38,826 bases of DNA from Phycisphaerales bacterium (GTDB lineage: Bacteria; Planctomycetota; Phycisphaerae; Phycisphaerales; UBA1924), in the NCBI GenBank assembly GCA_016741915.1, contig JACVCS010000031.1:1-38826 (forward strand), in the 5' to 3' direction. This document shows, one piece after another, positions 31,111 through 38,826 of the stretch (position 1 is the first letter of the stretch; every line of letters starts with the position of its first letter). The notes under the pieces are model-generated. The model did not search any database and had not been told where the DNA came from. It was given only the letters and a program-made list of their open reading frames with translations. Position numbers and translations under genes: made by a program.

Positions 31111-33204
31111 TCACGCCGCCTGCCGCGTCGCGGTGCGTGGAGAAGCGGGGGCCTTTGTGTCCGCCTTCACGGCCAGCACGTCGCTCACCTCGCCGGTGTC
31201 GGCGCCGCGCTGCGCCTGCACGGTGTACTCCGGACCGGCGGATTCGCCGAAGAGCTCCGCCGCGGGGACGGTGGCGTCGGTGAAGGTGGCCACGCGTGAC
31301 TGGTGCGTGGTGCCGCCCACCGTGCCGATCCGCGTGAACTCGCGCTGGCCCGGCAGCCTCCGCGACACGGCGAAACTCACGCCCGCGCTCGCGGCGGCGT
31401 TGACGCAGCGCCAGGAGAGGGTCACGCTCGCGTCGTCGTTGCGGGCGATTGCGCACTCGCGCGGTTTGCCGGGGCGCCGCGCGGCGGAGGTCTTTGATTC
31501 CGGCGAGAGTTCGGCGGGGTCGAAGGGCGCCGCGGCGCTGGGCAACTCCCCCGCGCGGGGGAAGTTGACCCGGGCCTGCTCGCCCCAGACTTCTCGCGCC
31601 GCCTCGTCGTAGGCCAGCGCGGCGTCTTCTTCGTCGTCGAAGAGGCCGAGCTTCCGTTGCGTATCGTCGATGCGGATCTGCGCCAGCCACGCCTGGTTGC
31701 GTTTGTTCCAGTAGACGCCCTTGAAGCGCGAGGAGGTGGGCCGCCCCGAGCGGTGCAGGAGTTTGAACGCGCCCCGGGTGGTCTTCGCGGGGGTGCTGAG
31801 AACGAGGTTGGCGCGGCGGCAATCGAGGGGGTTGCCGTTGGCGTGCCGGACCCCCTTTGCGGGTTCGTCGCCGTCGAGGCCCATGATGAGGCGGTTGAGC
31901 TGCACGCGCTCGGAGTCACGCGGGCCGACCGAGACGATCGCGCCCTTGCTCGCCCGGCTCCCCTCGCGCACGGTGAAGTTCCACTTCCTCCCGTGCGCGT
32001 GACGGAGGTCGGCCTCGTCGATGAGCGCTTCGATGTACCCGTCGAGCGTGCGCAGCGGCACGCGCCACACACCCGCGCGGGCGGGGTGCGGGTCGGGGTA
32101 GGGCTGGCCGACCTTGTCGAGCTGCTCGCGCAGGGCGGCGATGTCGGCGGCGGCGTAGAGGATCGGCGCGCCGGTGGTCTCCTTCACGCGGTAACGCGGG
32201 ATGCGGATCTCCCCGTTGAGTTCCCAGCCGCCGAAGGTGTGGGGGCTGACCTCGAGCATTGCGGCGGCTTCGTCGCGCGTGAGCATCGCCACGCCCGCGG
32301 GGGGCGTGGGGAGTCCGCGCGGCACGCGGTAGGCGTTCTTCTCGCGCACGGGTTGGCCGTCGGGGCTCAGGAAGGTCGGCGCGGGGACGATCCCGTCGGG
32401 GAAGTTCAGCACGGCGGATTCGCCGAAAAGTTCGCGCGCCGCGGCGTCGTACGCGGCGGCGGCCTGAGCCTCATCGCGGAAGCGTCCGAGGGCCCGGTGC
32501 TGCTCGCGTGAGCCGATCTGCGCCAGCCACAGGCGGCGCTGAGCATCCCAGCGCACCCCCTTGTACTTCGAAAGGGTCGAGCGTCCGGCCCGCACCTCCA
32601 TCTTCGGCCGGTTGCGGATCACCTGCGACCAGGTTGTCAGGGTGAGGTTGGCGCGGCGGCAGTCCAGCGGATCGCCGTTGACGGAGGCGACAAGCTGGTT
32701 CTTGCACTCCGGGGCCGCAACGCCCATGACGATCCGCTTCAGGGGCACGGTGCGTTCCTTCACAGAAGACAACACGACCTCCGAATCCCGCCCGCCGCTG
32801 CGGCGCGACAAGTTCCAGTTCTTCCCCACCACCTTGGGCAGGTCCTCCGCGTCGATGAGGGCGAAGAGGGGTTCGCGGTGCGTGCGGACCGGCACGCGGT
32901 AGACCCCGGGGCGCTGCGGGTCCGGGTGCGGCTCTTGCAGCTTCCTGAACTCCTCGCGCAGGCGCTGAAGATCGCCCCGCGCGTAGAAGACGGCCCGTCC
33001 GGTGCCGCTGTCCGCGCGGTAGCGTTGGATCGTCACGCGCCCGTCGCGCTCCCAGATGCCGAAGGTGCCGAGCGTCACGCCGAAGAACTCCGCGGCCTGC
33101 GGGCGCGTGAGCATGTCGGCACCGGCGGGCGGGGGCGGGAGGTTCCCCGGCGAGCGGCGGGGGGCTTTGCGGGTGGTGCTGGTTGCCGAGGGAACGGTCT
33201 TCAT
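31111..33204 (-). CDS. Protein with duplicated HTH, HNH-like and AP2 modules and FN3-like tail
   Basis: A 697-residue protein built from two similar halves. Each has a HTH (MLTRPQAAEFFGVTLGTFGI, residues 31-90; MLTRDEAAAMLEVSPHTFGG, 307-363), an HNH-like region (105-190; 385-470) and an AP2 DNA-binding domain (SKYKGVRWDAQRRLWLAQI, 212-269; SRFKGVYWNKRNQAWLAQI, 492-549). HNH copy 1 (QLVASVNGDPLDCRRANL) lacks the His usual before NGD; copy 2 (GVRHANGNPLDCRRANL) retains it. Residues 580-680 form an FN3-like domain. AP2 domains bind DNA; HNH domains cut it. The enzyme may be a homing-type nuclease or a DNA-binding regulator. ATG 33204 has GGAGAG close upstream. Confidence 0.82.
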   Translation of the reverse strand: MKTVPSATSTTRKAPRRSPGNLPPPPAGADMLTRPQAAEFFGVTLGTFGIWERDGRVTIQRYRADSGTGRAVFYARGDLQRLREEFRKLQEPHPDPQRPGVYRVPVRTHREPLFALIDAEDLPKVVGKNWNLSRRSGGRDSEVVLSSVKERTVPLKRIVMGVAAPECKNQLVASVNGDPLDCRRANLTLTTWSQVIRNRPKMEVRAGRSTLSKYKGVRWDAQRRLWLAQIGSREQHRALGRFRDEAQAAAAYDAAARELFGESAVLNFPDGIVPAPTFLSPDGQPVREKNAYRVPRGLPTPPAGVAMLTRDEAAAMLEVSPHTFGGWELNGEIRIPRYRVKETTGAPILYAAADIAALREQLDKVGQPYPDPHPARAGVWRVPLRTLDGYIEALIDEADLRHAHGRKWNFTVREGSRASKGAIVSVGPRDSERVQLNRLIMGLDGDEPAKGVRHANGNPLDCRRANLVLSTPAKTTRGAFKLLHRSGRPTSSRFKGVYWNKRNQAWLAQIRIDDTQRKLGLFDDEEDAALAYDEAAREVWGEQARVNFPRAGELPSAAAPFDPAELSPESKTSAARRPGKPRECAIARNDDASVTLSWRCVNAAASAGVSFAVSRRLPGQREFTRIGTVGGTTHQSRVATFTDATVPAAELFGESAGPEYTVQAQRGADTGEVSDVLAVKADTKAPASPRTATRQAA

Positions 33205-33270
33205 TTCGGCTCTCCGGGTGCTGATCGGCTCGGTGCGGTGGTTTCGGCGGTGGCGTGAAGCGGGCGCGGG

Positions 33271-33975
33271 CTACGCCGCCACCGTGGCGCTTGCGGTAGC
33301 GCTCCAAGGGCCGGGGGTGCCGCCGGTGCTGACCCAGCGCGAGAGGTAGTGCGCCTGCAATCCGCCCTTGGCCGGCTCGAAGTTCAGCGTGGTTTCTCCG
33401 CGGGTGACGCTGCCGATATAGCGGTAGTCGCCCCCCCCGGGTTCGCCGATGGGCGGTGGCGCGGGCGCGGGGCTGCCCGGCGGCGTCAGCGCGACAAAGA
33501 CCTCGGCGCGGTCGACCCCGCGCGGGCGGGCCCGGCGGGTGGGGGTGGCCTCGTCCACCAGCCGCAGCGTGTGCGTCAGGCGGCCCTCGGAGCGCACGAG
33601 CGTCAGCGGGCGCGAGCCGGGCGCGCTGGAGCGCGTCCCCTTCGCCGGGCGGATGGCGATGCCCAGCTCGGCGCGGTCGGCGTTGGTGGTGCGGGGGTAA
33701 CTCTGCACGAAGTTCGCCAGCGGGCGGATGGCCTGTTGAAGCTCGGCCCGGGCCGCGTCCTTGGCCCGCCGCGCCCCCGCCGCCGCGGCCCGCAGGGCGG
33801 TGTGCGCCGGGTAGGCGTCGTTCCACGTAGCCAGGGCCTTGTTCAGCGCGTCCAGGTCGTCTTTGCTGAGGTGATTGTCGTCCCAGAAGACGGTGATGGC
33901 GGCGGCGAACCGCTCGGCCCACGCGGAGAAATCGCCGTCGGGTCGCGGCATGTAATGTTCACCGGAACGGGCCAT
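33271..33975 (-). CDS. Helical/FN3-like protein, paralogue A
   Basis: A 234-residue protein of the same family as the gene at 26833-27492: helical N-terminal half (GDFSAWAERFAAAITVFW, KDAARAELQQAIRPLANFV), a Pro/Ala-rich connection, then an FN3-like domain (LRLVDEATPTRRARPRGVD, YLSRWVSTGGTPGPWSA) ending ATVAA. It is upstream of the AP2/HNH gene with a gap of 66 bases, so they probably share a transcript. Function unknown. The gene lies directly after the 21-bp repeat array. Confidence 0.7.
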   Translation of the reverse strand: MARSGEHYMPRPDGDFSAWAERFAAAITVFWDDNHLSKDDLDALNKALATWNDAYPAHTALRAAAAGARRAKDAARAELQQAIRPLANFVQSYPRTTNADRAELGIAIRPAKGTRSSAPGSRPLTLVRSEGRLTHTLRLVDEATPTRRARPRGVDRAEVFVALTPPGSPAPAPPPIGEPGGGDYRYIGSVTRGETTLNFEPAKGGLQAHYLSRWVSTGGTPGPWSATASATVAA

Positions 33976-34130
33976 GGTTGGGCTCCAACGTGTCGGATGG
34001 TCAACGGGTCAAAGGGCCGAATCCGATCGCGGCGACGGCGAGGCTCGGGCGGCTCGGCGAGCGGGGCCTTGGCGATGGCGCCGCGCGGCCCCGCGCACCG
34101 ACCCCGCCACGCGACAAGCCACGCGGCGTA

Positions 34131-34298
34131 GGCGTTCATCGGCCCGTCGCGGGCGACACTTCAGCCGGCGCGGCCAGCAACCAAAAAATCGCGTGCGGCG
34201 GCTGAGAAATCGCGTGCGACGGCCCGCCCGTCGCGAGCGACGAACCCCGCGTCGCACGCGAGCAAAGCCCCGTCGCAAGCAACAAACGGCCCGTCGCG
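34131..34298. repeat. Eight-unit 21-bp tandem repeat
   Basis: Eight consecutive 21-base units keep phase across 168 bases. Units end in TCGCG or TCGCA (for example 34215-34235 and 34236-34256); the first two are the most diverged. In the minus-strand frame the unit encodes a heptapeptide such as RDGRAVA or RDFSAAA. It lies between the STAND gene and the FN3-like gene. Confidence 0.75.
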
Positions 34299-34365
34299 AG
34301 GCTGAAAACACCCGCTCAGAAGCGTCGAGATGAGGCCGTAGGGCACAACTGAGAACGGTGCGGGC

Positions 34366-36933
34366 CTACACACCCTCGTCCGGGCAGCCGATGATTTTCA
34401 GGCCGTCGCGGACGACCTTGACGTGGGGATGGTTCTCGTCGAAGTGCTTGAGGAGGATGATCAGGGCTCTTTTCAGGTTTACACAGGCCGCGGCTTGGTC
34501 ACCCTCCGCAAAGCAGATGTGGGCGAGGTTGTTGTAGCGGATGGCGAGGGTCGGGTGGTCCGGGGCGAAGTGCCTGGACAGGACCGCGAGGGCCTTCTCG
34601 ATGCTCGATCGAGCCCCGGCCAGGTCCCCCTGGGCCTTCTGGATTCCCGCGAGGTTGGAATAGCTTGCCCCCATTTGGGGGTGGTCTTCCCCGAAGTGCT
34701 TACGCTCAATCTCGATCGACAACTGCTTGTATCTCAACGCTTCGGCGAACTTATTGAGATCTTTCAGAATCATTGCAAGGTTGTTGTAGCTGGTGGCGAA
34801 AATCGGATGGTCCGGGGGAAGGTGCGTGGACTGGATGGCGATGGCCTTCTCAATGCTTGTCCGGGCCCCGGCAACATCCCGCTGGGCCTTCTGAATCCCC
34901 GAGAGGTTGGAATGCATGGTCGCGAGGTTTGGGTGATTCGCACCCAGGCGCTGTTCGGCGATGACGATGGCCCTCTCGACGTTCGCGCGGGCCCCGGCCA
35001 AGTCCCCTTGGGTCTTCTGGATCAGCGCGAGGTTGGAAAAGCTGATGGCGAAGCCCGGGTGGTCCGGGGGAAAGTGCTTGGACTGGATGGCGATGGTCTT
35101 CTCGATGTTTGTCCGGGCCGCTGACAGATCCCCTAAGTCCTGCTGGATCAACGCGAGGTTGGAACGCATACTTGCCAGATTTGGTTGGTCTGCGCCCAAG
35201 TTCTGCTCGGCTATAGCGATGGCCTTTTCCATGCTCGCGCGGGCCCCAGCGAAGTTTCCCTGGACCCGCTGGATCGTCGCGAGGTTGGAGTACACGGCTG
35301 CGACACCTTTATGCCCGATCGCAGCTTCGATCGCAAGGTCGGTTTCGCAGTTCAGAGGCAGGCAGGCCGCGGCCTCGGCGTATCGGCCAAGTTCTCGAAG
35401 CACGCTCGCGAGCCAGATACCCAGCCGCGCCGCCGGACCGGGGTGACCCTGCGCCCACAGCATGGCGGAGGTGGCCACGAGCGGTGAAAGCTCCCAGCGG
35501 CGGGTGTGGGCGTCCGCATCCGAGACAATCGCAGGGGTGTTAATGCTGTGCGTTTCGCCCGTGCCGACGATGGCCGCGCCCCGTGCGTCGGCGCATTCGG
35601 CGATGGCCAGCAGCAGCGGGGTGCGGTCGGTCTGCTCAGCTGCGGCCCGCTCGTTCACGCGGGTGTGCCAGAGGCGGTGGAGGCTCAGGAGCTTGCCCTC
35701 CTCGCCGCCGGGCATGAGGATGTCCAGTTCGTCGAGGTGGTCGAGCACGCGCTGCGCCGGGGGGCGGGGGTCGTCGGGGTCGCTGGCGAGTGTCAGTAGC
35801 AGCGGACCCTCGGTGCGGGCCGCGTCGGTTTGGAGCAGGGTCTCCAGCCAGATCCGGGGGGCGAGGTCGTGCGGGAGCAGCGCGGCGTACTCCACGGCGC
35901 GGCGCTCCGGAGGGGCCAGCGCCTCAAACGCGTCGTCGACGACACGCAGCGAACGGCGGTGTTCTTCGAGCGCCTGGCCGTTCAGGCCGAGCTGGGCGGC
36001 GACTTCGGGCTTGACCTCCGGCAGGTCCTTCACCGGCGTGTTCTTCAGGCCGCGCACGAGCTTTCCGTCACCCAGCCAATAGACCTTCCAATCAATGTGT
36101 GGCTTGAGCTTCATATACGCCGCGACGGCGGCCACCGCGACGGCCAGCCCGCCCAGCCCGTTCGTGATCGCGTCGGCGATGGCGGGCTCCGGCAGTGCGG
36201 CGGGGAGGGCGGCGCGTTTGGAAGCGTTCGTCTCGCGGCTCTGTCGGTCCTGACAGAAGAGGCGAAAAAGCTCGCGGGCTTCGTCGCTCGTCAGGCGGCC
36301 GATCTTGATCGCGTCCGAGGGGGCGATGGCTTCGTCGCGGGTGGTGACGAGGATGTGGCAACGGCCGTAAGGGAGCAGCGAGAGCGTGGTGCCGGGGAGG
36401 CGGAGCGCGACGATCTCGGTCCAAGTTTTCGCGGAGGGGATGTTGTCGAGGATGAGCAGGCTCGGATCACCTTCGCGGAGGGCGTGCGAAACGGTCGTGG
36501 CGTCAGCGGTGGGGTCGTTGCGGCTGGTCAGACCCAGCGGGCCGATCAACGACGCCAGCCCCGCGATGATGTCGCCGTTCTCCATCGGCAGCATGAACCG
36601 CCCGCCGGGGTAGTCCTTCGCGTACTCGTGGGCGTAGAGGACGGCGGCGACGGTCTTGCCGTAACCGCCCATGGCCCGTGCCACCGCTTGGCGGATGACG
36701 GTCTCGCCCGGGTTCTTCCGCAGGGCGGCGTGGATCTGGGCGGTGATGTTTTTTCGGGGGATGAAGGTAGCGGACTTGGCGGGGACGGTGGAGGTGATGG
36801 CGCGGCGGGCGGGCGCGGCGGGGCCGCCGCCTGCGTTGAAGTTCCCGTGCACGTGGATCGACGTGTTGCGAAGATCGAAGACATCGCGGTCGGCATGGTG
36901 GCCGGAGGATCTTTGTGGGTCGTTGTCAGGCAT
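34366..36933 (-). CDS. NB-ARC/TPR STAND NTPase with an N-terminal BASS-like motif
   Basis: An 855-residue NLR-like ATPase. Residues 16-37 carry the motif RD-x2-D-x-RN-x3-H-x2-G-x4-GGG shared with the neighbour's C-terminus. The NB-ARC domain follows, with Walker A GGYGKT (about 89-94), Walker B SLLILDN and a sensor HILVTTRDE. The C-terminal 300 residues are seven 42-residue TPR units of the kinesin-light-chain type (SYSNLAGIQKAQGDLAGA). In known systems such receptors sense a signal through their repeats, oligomerise, and pass the signal on through short amyloid-forming motifs. It follows its partner after three bases, with GGGGG near the start. Defence or cell-death role is inferred. Confidence 0.9.
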   Translation of the reverse strand: MPDNDPQRSSGHHADRDVFDLRNTSIHVHGNFNAGGGPAAPARRAITSTVPAKSATFIPRKNITAQIHAALRKNPGETVIRQAVARAMGGYGKTVAAVLYAHEYAKDYPGGRFMLPMENGDIIAGLASLIGPLGLTSRNDPTADATTVSHALREGDPSLLILDNIPSAKTWTEIVALRLPGTTLSLLPYGRCHILVTTRDEAIAPSDAIKIGRLTSDEARELFRLFCQDRQSRETNASKRAALPAALPEPAIADAITNGLGGLAVAVAAVAAYMKLKPHIDWKVYWLGDGKLVRGLKNTPVKDLPEVKPEVAAQLGLNGQALEEHRRSLRVVDDAFEALAPPERRAVEYAALLPHDLAPRIWLETLLQTDAARTEGPLLLTLASDPDDPRPPAQRVLDHLDELDILMPGGEEGKLLSLHRLWHTRVNERAAAEQTDRTPLLLAIAECADARGAAIVGTGETHSINTPAIVSDADAHTRRWELSPLVATSAMLWAQGHPGPAARLGIWLASVLRELGRYAEAAACLPLNCETDLAIEAAIGHKGVAAVYSNLATIQRVQGNFAGARASMEKAIAIAEQNLGADQPNLASMRSNLALIQQDLGDLSAARTNIEKTIAIQSKHFPPDHPGFAISFSNLALIQKTQGDLAGARANVERAIVIAEQRLGANHPNLATMHSNLSGIQKAQRDVAGARTSIEKAIAIQSTHLPPDHPIFATSYNNLAMILKDLNKFAEALRYKQLSIEIERKHFGEDHPQMGASYSNLAGIQKAQGDLAGARSSIEKALAVLSRHFAPDHPTLAIRYNNLAHICFAEGDQAAACVNLKRALIILLKHFDENHPHVKVVRDGLKIIGCPDEGV

Positions 36934-36936
36934 GGA

Positions 36937-37281
36937 TCATCCCCCGCCGAACTTGGCGTCACCCTGGATGTGAAAGGTTGAGTTGCGGTTGTCGACGTAA
37001 TCGCGCCCGGCGGAGTTGCCGGTGCTCACGGCGAGCTGCTGGCGGTAGTCGTTGAGGATCGTGCGTACCTGCTCGGCGAGGTGCGGCTGGTCGTTGATCG
37101 CGGTTTGCACGAGGGCCTTGGCCTCGTGCGGCGCGGGATCGGTCTTCCAGCCGAGGAGCGACTTGAGCTTGGACATGGCGGACTTGGCCGCGGACTTGGC
37201 CAGTTCACCCCCGGCGGCGATGGTGCCTTCGGTTGCGCCTTTCGCGGCCGCCTCGATCAGTTTGTATTGCATCTCGTCCAT
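36937..37281 (-). CDS. Candidate effector with C-terminal BASS-like motif
   Basis: A 114-residue protein. The N-terminal 45 residues form a glycine- and alanine-rich helix (KGATEGTIAAGGELAKSAAK) resembling the Bell-type pore-forming helices known from BASS effectors. A short linker (HEAKALVQTAINDQPHLAEQ) leads to the C-terminal motif RDYVDNRNSTFHIQGDAKFG-type (residues 93-114), which matches the partner's N-terminus at ten of 22 positions. The likely action is to disrupt a membrane once the receptor has templated the motif. GAGG lies 8 bases before ATG 37281. The match to a Bell domain is by pattern only. Confidence 0.75.
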   Translation of the reverse strand: MDEMQYKLIEAAAKGATEGTIAAGGELAKSAAKSAMSKLKSLLGWKTDPAPHEAKALVQTAINDQPHLAEQVRTILNDYRQQLAVSTGNSAGRDYVDNRNSTFHIQGDAKFGGG

Positions 37282-37543
37282 GATGAGCGCCTCGTCGTCA
37301 ATGGTTCTGCGGCTGTGCGGAGTTCGTCAGTATGAGTTTCGCAGATTCGGCTCGGTTCGCAAGGCGGTGGTGGTGAGATTCTGTGGCAAGAGCAGACGAT
37401 GGTTGCAGGCGTGCGGCATCACGGCGGTACCTGAGCAGGTGGGCTCGGAGGGCGATTGAGCGAGCGCTGCGGATTATCAAGTCGGAGAGTCGGTGTGGAT
37501 GTACACTGACTAAGCGGGTTGTGCGTCTGCACGGGAGCGGCGT

Positions 37544-38826
37544 GTGGTTGCTTTTTTCCGGTTTGTGAGGTTGGTGGCGGCGTGGGGGTGTGTGCTGGCG
37601 CTTTTGGCGCTGGTGCTTTCGCTTGGGGCGCGGTGGGTGGTTTTGGCCGGGAGCAATGAGTTTGGGGTTTGGCGCGGGGTTGTGTATGCGCGGGTGACGA
37701 GTTTGGATCGGCTGACGGAGCGGGCGTGGGGCGTGGATGTTTTGCCTTCGGGCGCGCCGGGGTGGGCTCAGCAGTTTCAGTCGGCGCCGGGTGGGTGGAC
37801 GTTTATTGTGCCTGGGAATCCGAATGCGACGTCGATGACGAGTGCGGCGGGTGAGGATGTGGGGAGGCTTTCGGATTGGATGGTGCCGTGGGGATGGGTT
37901 CGGTGGGGAGAGGCTTTGAATGCGACGGCGATGGGCTTGGCGCCGGAGTTGTTTGTTGTGCCGCTGTGGATGTTGGTGGTGGTGTTTGGCGGGGTGTGGG
38001 GTTCTTTGTGGTGGTTGCTGCCGGGGCGGATTGCGCCGGGGTGTTGTGTTTCGTGCGGGTATGACTTGCGGGGGATTGCGGTGGAGGCGGTGTGTCCGGA
38101 GTGTGGTGTGAAGAAGGGGCGGGGGAGGGTGCCTTGGGTTGAGTGGTTGGTGTTGTCGCGGGATCGGGCGTGGCTGCGGTGGGTGGTGAGCGTGGTGGCG
38201 GCGGGGAGTTTGGTGGTGTGCGTGGTGAGTGTGCCGTGGGTTGCGGGGGTGGAGACTTCGCGGGTGAAGGTGACGGTGGCGGCGATGCGTGTGGATGTGG
38301 AGGTGCACCTGTGGAGCAGCACGGGGATCAGTTGGTTTGCGAAGGGGACGGGCGGGTCGGTGTTGGTGGCGCGGGAGCGGAGTGCGTATGAGGCGGTGGC
38401 GTGGCTGCCGCGGGTTCACTGGCGGTCGACGGAGGGGTTTGGGAAGGGCATGGGGAAGCGGGATGTGGTGTTGGCGGTGAGGGCGCCGGTGTGGATGGTG
38501 GCGGTTGGGTGCGGGGTGTGGGGGACGTGGCTGTGGACGAGTGCGCTGCGGCGGCGGCGGTGTGTGCGGTGCCACGCGGGGTTGGGAGAGGAGCAGCGGC
38601 GCGGTGTGGGTGGGAAGAAGCGGTGGGGGAGGCGGGGGCGGGTGTGTGATGGGGGTGTGGGGATGGAGGGGGGGGAGGGGGGGGGGGACGGGGAAGGGGG
38701 GGGAGGGGGGGCGGGAGTGGGGGGGTTGGATGGGGAGGGGGGGGTGGGGCAAGATGGGGGGAAGGGGGCGGGAGCGGGGTTGGGTGCAGGGGTGCGGGTT
38801 GGGGGTGTGGAAGGGGGTTTTTGGGT
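37544..38826 (+). CDS. Partial zinc-ribbon membrane protein (runs off the window)
   Basis: An open frame of 427 codons without a stop, cut off by the contig end. It opens at GTG 37544 with GGGAG six bases upstream; an in-frame stop at 37511 limits the start. Membrane segments include LVAAWGCVLALLALVLSLG, LFVVPLWMLVVVFGGVWGSL and VVSVVAAGSLVVCVVSV. A zinc ribbon, CVSCGYDLRG...CPECG (about residues 168-188), is the form common in Phycisphaerae membrane proteins, and further Cys pairs occur near the end (CVRCHAG). Beyond about 38640 the sequence becomes Gly/Val-rich from G-runs and should not be trusted, so the true end is unknown. Function unknown. Confidence 0.72.
   Translation, partial: MVAFFRFVRLVAAWGCVLALLALVLSLGARWVVLAGSNEFGVWRGVVYARVTSLDRLTERAWGVDVLPSGAPGWAQQFQSAPGGWTFIVPGNPNATSMTSAAGEDVGRLSDWMVPWGWVRWGEALNATAMGLAPELFVVPLWMLVVVFGGVWGSLWWLLPGRIAPGCCVSCGYDLRGIAVEAVCPECGVKKGRGRVPWVEWLVLSRDRAWLRWVVSVVAAGSLVVCVVSVPWVAGVETSRVKVTVAAMRVDVEVHLWSSTGISWFAKGTGGSVLVARERSAYEAVAWLPRVHWRSTEGFGKGMGKRDVVLAVRAPVWMVAVGCGVWGTWLWTSALRRRRCVRCHAGLGEEQRRGVGGKKRWGRRGRVCDGGVGMEGGEGGGDGEGGGGGAGVGGLDGEGGVGQDGGKGAGAGLGAGVRVGGVEGGFW
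38640..38826. other. G-rich low-complexity contig end
   Basis: The last 187 bases are mostly G-runs with no ordinary codon pattern, unlike the sequence before them. The same is seen more weakly at the start. This is probably a sequencing or assembly artefact rather than biology. Confidence 0.7.

Noticed and set aside
34161-34373. 70-residue minus-strand peptide with LLSGC lipobox
   Set aside because: Most of it is the 21-bp repeat, which keeps any in-phase frame open; no ribosome-binding site support.
26833-37281. Prophage or transposon
   Set aside because: No integrase, transposase, structural phage gene or flanking target-site duplication was found.
37298-38752. Long minus-strand open frame rich in Pro, His and Arg
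   Set aside because: Composition is the complement of G-runs and of the plus-strand zinc-ribbon gene; it has no ribosome-binding site and no domain.

Overview
The window looks like one complete 38.8 kb contig from a high-GC planctomycete, most likely a member of the Phycisphaerae. This is inferred from several traits: a secreted protein ending in a PEP-CTERM-like PAPG/hydrophobic/RRRR tail, a membrane protein with the planctomycete-type zinc ribbon CxxCGYDLRG...CPECG, an exported TPR protein of a type common in planctomycetes, AP2/HNH DNA-binding proteins, frequent GTG/TTG starts, and intergenic arrays of short tandem repeats. Both ends are abnormally G-rich, as expected of low-quality contig ends.

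Layout. 0.3-8.2 kb: a lipoprotein, a small protein, rpsP, tRNA-Leu(UAA), an AbrB-RelE-type toxin-antitoxin pair, an HD-domain hydrolase, a coiled-coil secreted protein, a DinB/DUF1572 protein, a TPR protein, and a zinc-ribbon/DUF2752 pair. 8.2-12.1 kb: two TPP riboswitches, one before a DinB-fold gene with a following gene of unknown function, the other before thiC. 12.2-13.4 kb: a less GC-rich two-gene unit, a nucleoside deoxyribosyltransferase-like protein plus a multi-TM protein. 13.9-26.7 kb: mostly housekeeping or envelope genes (DUF1579, VOC, a membrane pair, aldo/keto reductase, PEP-CTERM-like protein, 6-pyruvoyl-tetrahydropterin-synthase-like enzyme overlapping ppk1, degenerate HD-GYP protein, phosphohexomutase, small proteins, heavy-metal-associated lipoprotein).

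26.8-37.3 kb is an accessory, defence-like island, all on the minus strand. In transcription order it holds a small helical protein whose C-terminus carries a motif repeated at the N-terminus of the next gene product, an NB-ARC/TPR STAND NTPase; a 21-bp tandem repeat array; a helical/FN3-like protein; a protein with an internally duplicated HTH+HNH-like+AP2 module and an FN3 tail; a frameshifted remnant of the FN3-like family with heptad repeats; an N6-adenine DNA methyltransferase whose C-terminal tail looks like an antitoxin; an overlapping PIN toxin gene; and a second intact FN3-like paralogue.

The most interesting proposals are three. First, the effector/STAND pair at 34.4-37.3 kb has the layout of a bacterial NLR amyloid-signalling (BASS-type) pair, with a motif RD-x2-D-x-RN-x3-H-x2-G-x4-GGG shared by both partners. 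Second, the methyltransferase-PIN operon may be a modification enzyme that doubles as the antitoxin of its own toxin. Third, a TPP riboswitch controls a DinB-fold gene, suggesting an unrecognised thiamine-linked function. No genes for transposases, integrases or CRISPR were seen.
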